Assembly (NCBI RefSeq): GCF_900177705.1
Contig: NZ_FXBA01000001.1
Coordinates: 62,001-126,000 of the forward strand
Source of the DNA: Fibrobacter sp. UWB15
GTDB lineage: Bacteria > Fibrobacterota > Fibrobacteria > Fibrobacterales > Fibrobacteraceae
Length of the DNA stretch: 64,000 nt
Direction of reading: 5' to 3'
The notes under the pieces were generated by a model. It saw nothing but the letters and a program-made list of their open reading frames with translations, searched no databases and had not been told where the DNA came from. Of the stretch, positions 32,759-40,094 are shown one piece after another. Positions within the stretch are counted from its first letter, which is position 1. The number at the start of each line of letters is the position of its first letter. The position numbers were made by a program, and so were the translations under genes.

Positions 32759-32800
32759 ACAGTAGGAAGTAGGCGGTAGGAAGTTGGCTGTAGGCGGATA
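32738..32800. repeat. Degenerate heptamer repeat tract at the 3' end of recF
   Basis: Imperfect units such as GTCGGAA, GTAGGCA, GTAGACA, GTAGGAA, GTAGGCG begin inside the last recF codons and continue past the stop. They match the tract at 15823-15854 in sequence and in position relative to the host gene. Confidence 0.6.
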
Positions 32801-32812
32801 GACGTTTGGGCA

Positions 32813-32839
32813 AAAAAAGGCCCCGCATTTTAAGCGGGG
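32813..32839 (-). terminator. Terminator of mscL
   Basis: On the minus strand CCCCGC pairs with GCGGGG around a six-to-seven-base loop, followed by GCC and seven U; it may also end recF transcription. Confidence 0.75.
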
Positions 32840-32856
32840 TCTCATTAGTCTAGGCT

Positions 32857-32874
32857 CTAAGTTCTGCCAACAGC
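32857..32874. repeat. Short dispersed repeat CTAAGTYCTGCCAACAGC, copy 2
   Basis: Differs from the copy at 12110-12127 at one of 18 bases. It lies directly before the mscL stop codon. Confidence 0.5.
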
Positions 32875-32877
32875 CAA

Positions 32878-33318
32878 TTATTTTTTCAGCAAGTCACGGA
32901 TTTCGGTGAGTAGCTTTTCTTCGGCAGACGGTTCAGGAGGTGCCGGAGGAGCGGCCGGGGCTTCTTCCTTCTTGCGCATGTTCTGCATGAAGCCGAGGAA
33001 CTTCTTCATGACGATGAACACCACGATGGCGACGATGAGGAAGTCGATGATGCCACCAATGAAGCTTCCGTAAGGAATGGTCACGCCTTCGGCCGTCGTG
33101 AATGCGAGAGCCTTGAGACCTTCGCCAGCATCCTTGCCGCCGCCCATGGCGATAATGGCGGTAACGCACGGCATAACGATGTCGTTAACGAAGGAGGTGA
33201 CGATTTTGCCGAATGCACCACCGATGATTACACCGATAGCCATATCGACGATGTTACCCTTGAACGCGAAGGCTTTGAATTCTTCGAGCAGGGACGATGC
33301 TTTGCCTTTGATTCCCAT
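32878..33318 (-). CDS. mscL: Large-conductance mechanosensitive channel
   Basis: Inner-membrane pentameric channel that opens under hypo-osmotic shock. The 146 residues from ATG 33318 ([19 protein letters not shown]) follow AAAGGAT at good spacing; the 19-residue upstream extension is rejected. The first helix signature [20 protein letters not shown], then [12 protein letters not shown], the second helix [17 protein letters not shown] and a cytoplasmic charged helix [14 protein letters not shown] at the end are all present, with an Ala/Pro-rich hinge ([14 protein letters not shown]). Single gene with its own terminator. Confidence 0.96.
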   Translation of the reverse strand: MGIKGKASSLLEEFKAFAFKGNIVDMAIGVIIGGAFGKIVTSFVNDIVMPCVTAIIAMGGGKDAGEGLKALAFTTAEGVTIPYGSFIGGIIDFLIVAIVVFIVMKKFLGFMQNMRKKEEAPAAPPAPPEPSAEEKLLTEIRDLLKK

Positions 33319-33400
33319 ATTGGATCCTTTTGTTAAAGTTAAGATAAAAATATGTTTAAAATATCGCTTTGGCAAGAGGGTTTTCTAAATTTTGCACGCT

Positions 33401-34270
33401 ATGTCATGGTTCGTTTTAGCTTTACTTTCGGCATTCTTTTTGGGGTGTTATGATCTTGCCAAGAAAAAGTCGGTGCAGGACAATGCGGTCCGTGTGACAC
33501 TGTTCTTTTGCAGCGCCTTTTACGCCCTCTTTATGAGCCCGCTCCTTTTGACAGGGCATTGCGAATCCTTGCCTTTGCAGAGCCATGTTTACTTGTTCGG
33601 GAAGGCGGCCATTGTGGGCGGCAGCTGGATTTTGACTTATAACGCTCTGGCCCATTTGCCTTTGAGCATCGCGACCACGATTCGCGCGCTTGCTCCCGTA
33701 TTTACGATTTTTATTGCCGTGACTTTTATGGGTGAGCGCCCCTTTGCGCTCCAGTGGATAGGTGTAGCCATCTGTATTTGCTCTTATGTGGGTTTAAGCC
33801 TTGCAGGCCGTAAAGAAATGGGCCATTTCTTTAGCAACGGCTGGGTGATTTGCATGGTGCTGGGTACGCTTTTGGCGGCCTGTAGCGGCGTGTACGACAA
33901 GTTTATTTTGCAGCGCATGAACTTTGACCCCCTTACGGTTCAGGTGTGGTTTAGCATTTATATGATGCTTTGGCAGTTCGTGATTTGCGCCGTTACTTGG
34001 TTCCCGACGCGGCACAAGACGACTCCCTTTAAATTCCGCTGGTCGATGCTTTTAGTGGCAGTGCTTTTGATTGTGGCGGACCGTTGCTACTTTGTGGCGG
34101 TGAGCGACCCAGATGCCCTTATTTCGATTATCACGGTGTTCCGCCGTTCCAGCGTGCTGATCTCTTTCTTTGCAGGACTTGTTTTCTTCAAGGAACGCAA
34201 GAGCAAGATGAAGTTTGTCGCCTTGCTGGGAGTGATTCTAGGTATTTGTCTGATAGCTCTCGGAAAATAG
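33401..34270 (+). CDS. EamA/DMT-superfamily permease
   Basis: 289 residues from ATG 33401 (MSWFVLALLSAFFLGCYDLAKKKS); a TTG at 33392 would add three residues. Ten hydrophobic segments form two EamA repeats (YNALAHLPLSIATTIRALAPVFTIFIAVTFMGE, then ISIITVFRRSSVLISFFAGLVFFKERK), placing it among inner-membrane drug/metabolite transporters. Substrate unknown. No clear ribosome-binding site precedes the ATG, while a TAAATTTTG promoter-like element lies just upstream, so the mRNA may be leaderless. coaE follows 26 bases later. Confidence 0.82.
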   Translation: MSWFVLALLSAFFLGCYDLAKKKSVQDNAVRVTLFFCSAFYALFMSPLLLTGHCESLPLQSHVYLFGKAAIVGGSWILTYNALAHLPLSIATTIRALAPVFTIFIAVTFMGERPFALQWIGVAICICSYVGLSLAGRKEMGHFFSNGWVICMVLGTLLAACSGVYDKFILQRMNFDPLTVQVWFSIYMMLWQFVICAVTWFPTRHKTTPFKFRWSMLLVAVLLIVADRCYFVAVSDPDALISIITVFRRSSVLISFFAGLVFFKERKSKMKFVALLGVILGICLIALGK

Positions 34271-34296
34271 TCTAGCTTTCTACTAAATTTATCGGT

Positions 34297-34863
34297 ATGA
34301 AAGGCATTACAGGAACAATTGGTGCAGGAAAGTCGCTGGTCGGTCGCATTTTGCGCGACCGTAAAATCCGCGTGATTGACGCGGATGTGGCTGTGCATCA
34401 CTTGTACCGAGACAATGAATCTTTACGCGCCGCCATTGCCAACGAATTCGGCGAAGAGATGCTGACGGAGAAGGGCATTAGCCGGAGCCGTATGGCAGAT
34501 TTGGTCTTTAGCGACCCGACGGCAAGAAAGCGCCTGGAGGTGTTAGTGTACCCGGCGCTGACTCAGTACCTGTTGCATGCGAATCCGGCTTTTGTCGAGG
34601 CAGCCCTATTTGAAAATGTCCCTGAGCTAGTAAAGCACCTGGATGAAATTTGGGTGGTGTGCGCTGCTCGGGATGTCCGCAAGAGTCGCCTGATCGCAAA
34701 TCGCGGCTTTAGTGAAGAAGATGCGGAGCGCCGCATTGAATTACAATCGGCCAAAGATAATGAAGAAGAATGGACTCGGCTTTTTCCAAATAAGAAATTG
34801 CGCTTTATTGATAATTCGGGCGACGAAGCGCAATTGCAAGATGCAATCAAGAACTTGATATAA
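34297..34863 (+). CDS. coaE: Dephospho-CoA kinase
   Basis: Catalyses the last step of coenzyme A synthesis, phosphorylating the 3'-hydroxyl of dephospho-CoA. The 188 residues fit the family. The P-loop GTIGAGKSLVGRIL is at the N-terminus, followed by VIDADVAVHHLY, where the Asp is the catalytic residue, a lid region ARKRLEVLVYPALTQYL, and the core VVCAARDVRKSRLIANRGFSEEDAERRI. A TAAATTTA element lies about 6 bases before the ATG, again suggesting a short leader. A strong terminator follows directly. Confidence 0.92.
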   Translation: MKGITGTIGAGKSLVGRILRDRKIRVIDADVAVHHLYRDNESLRAAIANEFGEEMLTEKGISRSRMADLVFSDPTARKRLEVLVYPALTQYLLHANPAFVEAALFENVPELVKHLDEIWVVCAARDVRKSRLIANRGFSEEDAERRIELQSAKDNEEEWTRLFPNKKLRFIDNSGDEAQLQDAIKNLI

Positions 34864-34897
34864 CAAATGCAGCATCGGATGATGCTGCATTTGTTTT
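34863..34897 (+). terminator. Terminator of coaE
   Basis: ACAAATGCAGCATC pairs perfectly with GATGCTGCATTTGT around GGAT, followed by TTTGT. The stem starts at the last base of the stop codon and reads well in both directions, so it may also serve the convergent GH9 gene. Confidence 0.85.
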
Positions 34898-34930
34898 GTA
34901 TTGGGTGGGATTGGGAGGAACTTGTTTCCG

Positions 34931-36826
34931 TTAGCGGACCTTCTTGCCGCCAATGCTGAAGTAACGTTTGATTCCGTTCTTGTCGGTGTATTCGAGCTGG
35001 ACCTTTTGACCGCGGATTACGAGGCGCTTGCCTTCTTGAGGCTTGGCGTACTTGATGCGGTTGCGGGCTGCCGGAATCGTAGTAAGTTCGTACTTGGCGT
35101 TGACCGGTGTCTTGACGTCGTAAGTGGTACCGGTTGTTGCGATAGCTTGCAAGCTTCCGATAATGTAGGCAAAGGGGGCGTTCCAGTTGATGGCCACTTC
35201 GTTGGTTGCGTAGCTGCAGGAATTGTCATAATAGGACTTGGCAACAGCATTTGCATTGTTGTATTGCTTGGCGCAATCCGTAGCCGAAGCGTTGGCGCCA
35301 CCGGCAACCATTCCCGGAACAGGGGCTTCGATGCTGTCAGCCTGGCTTACGCGGTGATGCGGATTCATGACCGGGTTGACACCGTAGCCGGTGAGGTATG
35401 ATTTGTCAATGGGGTTGCGACCCAAGATGTAGTCCACAATGCTCTGGGCTGCGTTCATGTACTTTTCTTCTTTGGTCAGAATGTAGGCGTGAATCAGAAC
35501 CATGCCCTTGTTGGCGGCAACGCCGTTGGATCCCCAGTAGAAGTCGTCTTTATCGAGAGCGATACCGTAGCCGTTGTTGTCGAGGGACTTGATGAAATTG
35601 TCGGCCATGTTAATGATGATGGCGTTTGCAGAATCCACCATTTCGGGCTCGAAGGCGTCGGGGCTCATAGCGATGGAGAAAATTCCCAACATGTAGTTGT
35701 TCTGCCAGCTTTGGAGCTTGGCCTTCTTGTTATTGATGGGGAGCTTCTTGATGGCGGCTACAACAGTGGTGTCGCCACTGACGCGGTACATTTCGATGAG
35801 AGTCCAAAGTTTGGATGCCCAGTCGGTAGCTCCTGTATAAGAACCTGTGCCGACATCTTTGGGCTGTTCGTAAACTTCATAGGGGTGAGCGATTGCCCAG
35901 TTGTGAGCCTTTTGGGCTGCAATAATGCATTTTTCTGCAAATTCAGGATCGTAGGGCTTGTAAATTTCGGAAGCAAGCGTAACGACTGCTGCAAAGTCCC
36001 AAGTAGCTTCTACAGCTTTACCGATAGCGTAGCGCTGGGCGGTTGCCTTGGCGGGCATGATGGTGCCGGCAAACTGCTTGGTGGTGAGCTTGTGGAAGAC
36101 GCCGCCATCGTCATCTTGCATGGTAAGCATCCAGTCCAAATTCCAGCGGATTTCATCCAACAGGTCCGGAACATTGTTCTTGCTTTCGGGAATGTTCAGG
36201 TTCAGAGTATCGTAGTAGGCCTTGTTCTGCTGGTAAAGCTGCAGCAAAGTGTAGGTAGAAATGCCGGAGTTCACGATGTACTTGCCGTAGTCGCCAGCAT
36301 CGTACCAGCCCTTCGAACCGTTAAAGGTGGCATTGAGATCAGTCTTGCCAGTAGAGGCATGGTATTTTACCGCTGTATCCGGGTGGCCGGCGGCGCGGGC
36401 ATAAATACCCGCATATTCTTCTTCGAGGGCGGTAGAGGCTCGCTGGAAATAGAAGAACTTGATAGAGGCTTTGCCAGCATCTTCGAGGGCGTTATCACCA
36501 ATGGTGATGGGGTGACCGATAGGTTCGTCATCGAGATAGGCTTGGTACTTGCCTGCGGCTTGGATTTCAGAGAAATCAACCAAGGATGCGGCGGTGTCGC
36601 CTGCGGGAATCCAGACTTGGGCCTCGGGGGCGGTGACCTTAAGGATTTCTTCGCCACTTTCGGACTTGAAGACGATTTCTTTACCTTCGGCGCCGATAAC
36701 GGCCATCTGCTTTTGACCCTTGGTCAAGAAACCGACCTGGTTCATGTAGGCTGTTGCTGCGAACAGGCTGCTCGTACCAAGAGCAGTTATCGCAAGAACG
36801 GGGGAAAGAATTTTTCTGAACTCCAT
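34931..36826 (-). CDS. GH9 endoglucanase with N-terminal Ig-like domain
   Basis: 631 residues. A signal peptide (about 1-23) precedes a CelD-type Ig-like domain (about 25-112) and a GH9 (alpha/alpha)6 catalytic domain (about 118-565). Catalytic features are WYDAGDYGKY (nucleophilic-water Asp pair, about 176-179), NPHHRVSQ (about 488-495) and TNEVAINWNAPF with the proton-donor Glu543. A basic C-terminal segment (about 590-631, KGIKRYFSIGGKKVR-like) resembles the terminal modules of secreted Fibrobacter enzymes and may be a sorting or cell-surface signal. It cleaves beta-1,4-glucan. CAAGGATGTTATT precedes ATG 36826. Confidence 0.93.
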   Translation of the reverse strand: MEFRKILSPVLAITALGTSSLFAATAYMNQVGFLTKGQKQMAVIGAEGKEIVFKSESGEEILKVTAPEAQVWIPAGDTAASLVDFSEIQAAGKYQAYLDDEPIGHPITIGDNALEDAGKASIKFFYFQRASTALEEEYAGIYARAAGHPDTAVKYHASTGKTDLNATFNGSKGWYDAGDYGKYIVNSGISTYTLLQLYQQNKAYYDTLNLNIPESKNNVPDLLDEIRWNLDWMLTMQDDDGGVFHKLTTKQFAGTIMPAKATAQRYAIGKAVEATWDFAAVVTLASEIYKPYDPEFAEKCIIAAQKAHNWAIAHPYEVYEQPKDVGTGSYTGATDWASKLWTLIEMYRVSGDTTVVAAIKKLPINNKKAKLQSWQNNYMLGIFSIAMSPDAFEPEMVDSANAIIINMADNFIKSLDNNGYGIALDKDDFYWGSNGVAANKGMVLIHAYILTKEEKYMNAAQSIVDYILGRNPIDKSYLTGYGVNPVMNPHHRVSQADSIEAPVPGMVAGGANASATDCAKQYNNANAVAKSYYDNSCSYATNEVAINWNAPFAYIIGSLQAIATTGTTYDVKTPVNAKYELTTIPAARNRIKYAKPQEGKRLVIRGQKVQLEYTDKNGIKRYFSIGGKKVR

Positions 36827-36948
36827 AATAACATCCTTGTTTGTTTTCTATAAATCTAGACCTTTTGAAGAAAAGTAGGTAGGGGGCGCGAGGTAGAAAG
36901 TGGTTACGGGTGAAAACTAATCACATTCCATAATCCACATCTCGTTGC

Positions 36949-36956
36949 TATATTTG
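36949..36956 (+). promoter_or_regulatory. TATATTTG promoter element of the RlmD-type gene
   Basis: A perfect TATATTTG ends 4 bases before the GTG start, so the transcript would be leaderless or nearly so. Confidence 0.5.
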
Positions 36957-36960
36957 TAAT

Positions 36961-38175
36961 GTGATTTATGAGCTCCGCATAGAAAAAATGGTACAGGGCG
37001 GCGAAGGAATGGCCCGCCTGCCAGATGGTCGCGTATGCTTTGTGCAGGGGGGGCTGCCGGGCGAATTGTGTAAAGTTGAACTTTTGCAGAACAAGAAGGA
37101 TTTTACGCGGGGTCGGGTTGTTAAAGTGCTTGAAAAATGTACCGACCGCGCGGAACCGAAGTGCCCTTTATTTGGTAAGTGCGGCGGCTGTAGCCTGCAA
37201 CATTTGGCAAGCGAAAAACAGGCGTCTTATTTGGAACAGGTTGAACGTGAAAATTTTAGACGGTTGGCTCATGCGGACTTGCCTGATGATTTCAAGATTC
37301 ATGTCGGCCCTGCGTGGGGCTATAGAAATCGCGCCCGTGTGGTGATTGCCTCTAAAAAAGACGGCAAGATTGTTTACGGTTTCCGTATGCAAAAAAGCAA
37401 CGGAATGATTCCGTTTGCAAACTGCCCGGTGCTAACGCCTGCGCTCAATGCATTCCTGAAAGAAAATGCGTCGAAGATTTTCGAAGAATCGATGAAGGTA
37501 TCTAAGCGACCGCCTAGGAATTTTGAACTAGATGTGAATCTCTTTGATAACGGCAAGGGTGACATCAGCTATTTCTATAAGGGCATGCCTGCGCAAGACT
37601 TTGAAAAGAGTGCCATCAGCGTTGTAGAAATAGCAGGTTCGCAAATCCGTTCAGATGCTTCGGTATTTTTCCAGAGCAACTTATCCCTTTTGCCGGAGCT
37701 TGTACAGTCGGTGCAAGAAGCTGTTGATGCGGGCATTGCAAGCGGCGAAGCTAGCGATGTTTGGCTGATAGACTTGTTCAGCGGAGTCGGATTCTTTGCA
37801 GCGATACTGAAGGACAAGTTCAAGAAGATTACGACGGTGGAACGCGAAGAAGGTTGCCTTAAACATGCCAAGGTGAATTTAAACGGGGCCGATAATGTCT
37901 CGGCGCCTGCCGAAGAATGGCTTGTGAAAAACGTGGTGGATGTACCCGCAACCTTGATTGTGGACCCGCCCCGTACCGGCCTCCCCGTAGAAGCTCTTGA
38001 CGCCATTGTGAAAAGTTCTGTTAACAGACTGATCTATGTTTCTTGCGATCCGGTGACCCTTGCCCGTGACTATGCAAAATTTGCGCAGGCGGGGTTTAGC
38101 CTCAAAAAGGCGGAAGGATTCGCCTTTTATCCCCAGACGCCCCATTTGGAGATGATGTTCATCCTTTCGCGATAG
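36961..38175 (+). CDS. 23S rRNA (uracil-5-)-methyltransferase, RlmD/TrmA family
   Basis: 404 residues from GTG 36961. A TRAM domain (about 1-55, IEKMVQGGEGMARLPDGRVCFV) is followed by the iron-sulfur cysteine cluster CPLFGKCGGCSLQHL and a SAM-dependent methyltransferase domain with DLFSGVGFFAAIL, LIVDPPRTGLP and the catalytic YVSCDPVTLARD. Such enzymes make m5U in 23S rRNA (RlmD/RlmC) or tRNA (TrmA); the TRAM domain plus cluster favour RlmD. A TATATTTG element lies 4 bases upstream and there is no ribosome-binding site, so it is probably leaderless. Confidence 0.9.
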   Translation: MIYELRIEKMVQGGEGMARLPDGRVCFVQGGLPGELCKVELLQNKKDFTRGRVVKVLEKCTDRAEPKCPLFGKCGGCSLQHLASEKQASYLEQVERENFRRLAHADLPDDFKIHVGPAWGYRNRARVVIASKKDGKIVYGFRMQKSNGMIPFANCPVLTPALNAFLKENASKIFEESMKVSKRPPRNFELDVNLFDNGKGDISYFYKGMPAQDFEKSAISVVEIAGSQIRSDASVFFQSNLSLLPELVQSVQEAVDAGIASGEASDVWLIDLFSGVGFFAAILKDKFKKITTVEREEGCLKHAKVNLNGADNVSAPAEEWLVKNVVDVPATLIVDPPRTGLPVEALDAIVKSSVNRLIYVSCDPVTLARDYAKFAQAGFSLKKAEGFAFYPQTPHLEMMFILSR

Positions 38176-38225
38176 CCGAAAAAAAGAGTTTTTTCTAGTT
38201 TATTCGGTAAGCAATGGAGGCGAGT

Positions 38226-38660
38226 ATGAAAAAATGGTTGTTTGCGATAGTGACCGCATGCCTGTTTGCTGGGTGTTCGGTCGAAGAAACCGCAATCGTT
38301 TGCGGCAGGGAATGGAACCCGGCCCTCGATGTCGTGGCCGATACCATGAGCGAGTTCGAAATGAGAGACCCGCTGATAGTGCAGTTCCGTTACGGAAAGA
38401 GCTTTGACTTTTCGATGCTCAAGACATCCTTCTACGAAGGTACGATTGCCCACAAGGGTGAAAAGATTTGGGACCACGAAGTGGCCGTTAGTGACAAGCA
38501 GTGGGTCTACACGCTGCAGGGCAAGTCTCGCCATCATATGGGTGTGATGACTGCTCGCGAACTATGTCGTAAAAAAGAACCGGGTCCGGTTGTCATTGAA
38601 GTCAGTGGCGACGGCAAGGTGCTTTTGTCTAAACAGATTCTCCTTACTAAAAATCGGTAA
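38226..38660 (+). CDS. Lipoprotein of unknown function (first of three)
   Basis: 144 residues from ATG 38226, with GGAGGCGAGT directly upstream. An upstream in-frame ATG at 38214 lies before that site and is rejected. The signal and lipobox read MKKWLFAIVTACLFAGC (Cys17). The mature part has a conserved-looking core, RDPLIVQFRYGKSFDFSMLKTS, and ends in beta-like segments (PVVIEVSGDGKVLLSKQI). It resembles small periplasmic beta-sandwich lipoproteins, but I recognise no family. Three bases separate it from the next lipoprotein gene, so the three genes 38226-40043 form an operon. Confidence 0.75.
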   Translation: MKKWLFAIVTACLFAGCSVEETAIVCGREWNPALDVVADTMSEFEMRDPLIVQFRYGKSFDFSMLKTSFYEGTIAHKGEKIWDHEVAVSDKQWVYTLQGKSRHHMGVMTARELCRKKEPGPVVIEVSGDGKVLLSKQILLTKNR

Positions 38661-38663
38661 CAC

Positions 38664-39587
38664 ATGAAGAAAATTTTATGCGCTGTCACAGCTGCCCTTA
38701 TCCTTGGCGGTTGCGGTGAATCAAAAGTCAACGTTAGCTACAAGGTGGACGCTCCTGTTACGGTAGAACTTTATGCCGAAGGTTATTTTTCGACGATAGA
38801 CCTGAAGGGTGAAGAAAAAATGGGGACGGTGACTGCCGCCTATGCGAACTTGACCTATTCTAATTCGGGCGACACCCTGAAGGTTCATCGCGATTACGTG
38901 ATGGACAAGTCTCGCGGATATCTTAAGAACTACATGCCTTCGGAACTGGCTTGGCGCGTGAAGTCGGTGGACTTGAAGGCTATTGACCGCGAGGTAAAAA
39001 GCGTAGATGGCCTCGACAATGGCTATGATTCCTTGCTAGCCCGCATTCCCATGCCCGAGGTCTGGCGTAAACAGCTTCTGAACCCGGAATACAAACCGCA
39101 CTTGAGACGCCTTGAAAAGCACCGCTGGGAAATGGACCACATGCTGTTGGGCGATGTGCCTGCCAAGGGCAACATTACGCAGATGCTTAAAGATCAGGGC
39201 CGTCTGAACTTTGCTTTGATTCAGGTGGATTCCGTGGTGGTGAAGGGCTTTGAAAACCGTGACCACCGCCGTTGCCTGGATTATGTCGTGTACTTGTGGG
39301 AAATGGAAAGTTTCCCGTACTACATCTGGGAACAGCACGTGAATAGCAACATTGTTCCTGAAAAGTTCAAACACTACAATAAGGGACTTAAGGCGGAATA
39401 CCAGACTCAGTTTGAGGTGATGATTGACCCCACGACGGGCATCCCCTGTCAGGAGCGCGAAGTCAAGGTCGGAACGCACACGATGGTGAACCCTGAAACT
39501 AAGGATACTACCACCTTCAAGAGTCAGATTACGCTTGAACGCCTTTACACCGTGAAGAAACCCGAAACGGAAGAAGCTAAGGAATAA
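38664..39587 (+). CDS. Lipoprotein of unknown function (second of three)
   Basis: 307 residues. Lipoprotein signal MKKILCAVTAALILGGC (Cys17), followed by a beta-rich then mixed region with MPSELAWRVKSVDLKAI, a charged helical part (RLEKHRWEMDHMLLGDVPAK), a cysteine near RRCLDYVVYLWEMESFPYYIWE and a C-terminal segment EVMIDPTTGIPCQEREVKVG. No family recognised. It is spaced 3 and 6 bases from its two neighbours, both lipoproteins, suggesting a shared outer-membrane or periplasmic complex. The gene starts at ATG 38664. Confidence 0.75.
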   Translation: MKKILCAVTAALILGGCGESKVNVSYKVDAPVTVELYAEGYFSTIDLKGEEKMGTVTAAYANLTYSNSGDTLKVHRDYVMDKSRGYLKNYMPSELAWRVKSVDLKAIDREVKSVDGLDNGYDSLLARIPMPEVWRKQLLNPEYKPHLRRLEKHRWEMDHMLLGDVPAKGNITQMLKDQGRLNFALIQVDSVVVKGFENRDHRRCLDYVVYLWEMESFPYYIWEQHVNSNIVPEKFKHYNKGLKAEYQTQFEVMIDPTTGIPCQEREVKVGTHTMVNPETKDTTTFKSQITLERLYTVKKPETEEAKE

Positions 39588-39593
39588 ATCGGA

Positions 39594-40043
39594 ATGTGCA
39601 AGTCTTTTTACGTATCCTTGCTTGTTGGCGCGCTCGTTCTTGCGGGTTGTTCCACGCATCCGTCGCCGCAACAGACGATGGTCGATGACCGTTACATGGT
39701 CTACAAGGAAATGGAAAAGGCTTATCGCGCTGCCGAAGAAGAATACATGAACCTGCTCTTTAATATCGAGCGAATGCCCGAAGAAGAAGAGCTGTGGATC
39801 ATGAAGCGTGACAAGATGCTGGAACTGATGCAGCTGAAGGAACTCATGCTGAACGCCCGTAACGAACTGGATCAGGCCATGCAGGAATGGGAACGGCATA
39901 TGCTTGACTTGCAGGCCGAACAGAAAAAGGCGCAGGTCAAACAGTTCAATCCGAATTTTACAGGTCGCGACGCTGAACGCACCAGTCCCGGACAGTTGCT
40001 CCCCGGCGAAGTCAAGCCCAAACAAAAATACGGCGAACTTTAA
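39594..40043 (+). CDS. Coiled-coil lipoprotein (third of three)
   Basis: 149 residues. Signal and lipobox MCKSFYVSLLVGALVLAGC (Cys19), then a long helical, probably coiled-coil stretch about 35-115 rich in Glu, Met and Leu (KAYRAAEEEYMNLLFNIERM, LMQLKELMLNARNELDQAM), and a polar tail with PGQLLPGEVKP. Such tails may reach across the periplasm. Function unknown; it closes the lipoprotein operon, and a terminator follows. The gene is convergent with the large metalloprotease gene. Confidence 0.72.
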   Translation: MCKSFYVSLLVGALVLAGCSTHPSPQQTMVDDRYMVYKEMEKAYRAAEEEYMNLLFNIERMPEEEELWIMKRDKMLELMQLKELMLNARNELDQAMQEWERHMLDLQAEQKKAQVKQFNPNFTGRDAERTSPGQLLPGEVKPKQKYGEL

Positions 40044-40050
40044 AACAACG

Positions 40051-40078
40051 AAGGCGGGCAAAAGTCCGCCTTTCTTTT
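40051..40078 (+). terminator. Terminator of the lipoprotein operon
   Basis: AAGGCGG pairs with CCGCCTT around GCAAAAGT, followed by TCTTTT. Confidence 0.8.
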
Positions 40079-40094
40079 ACTGCCAAACTCTTGG

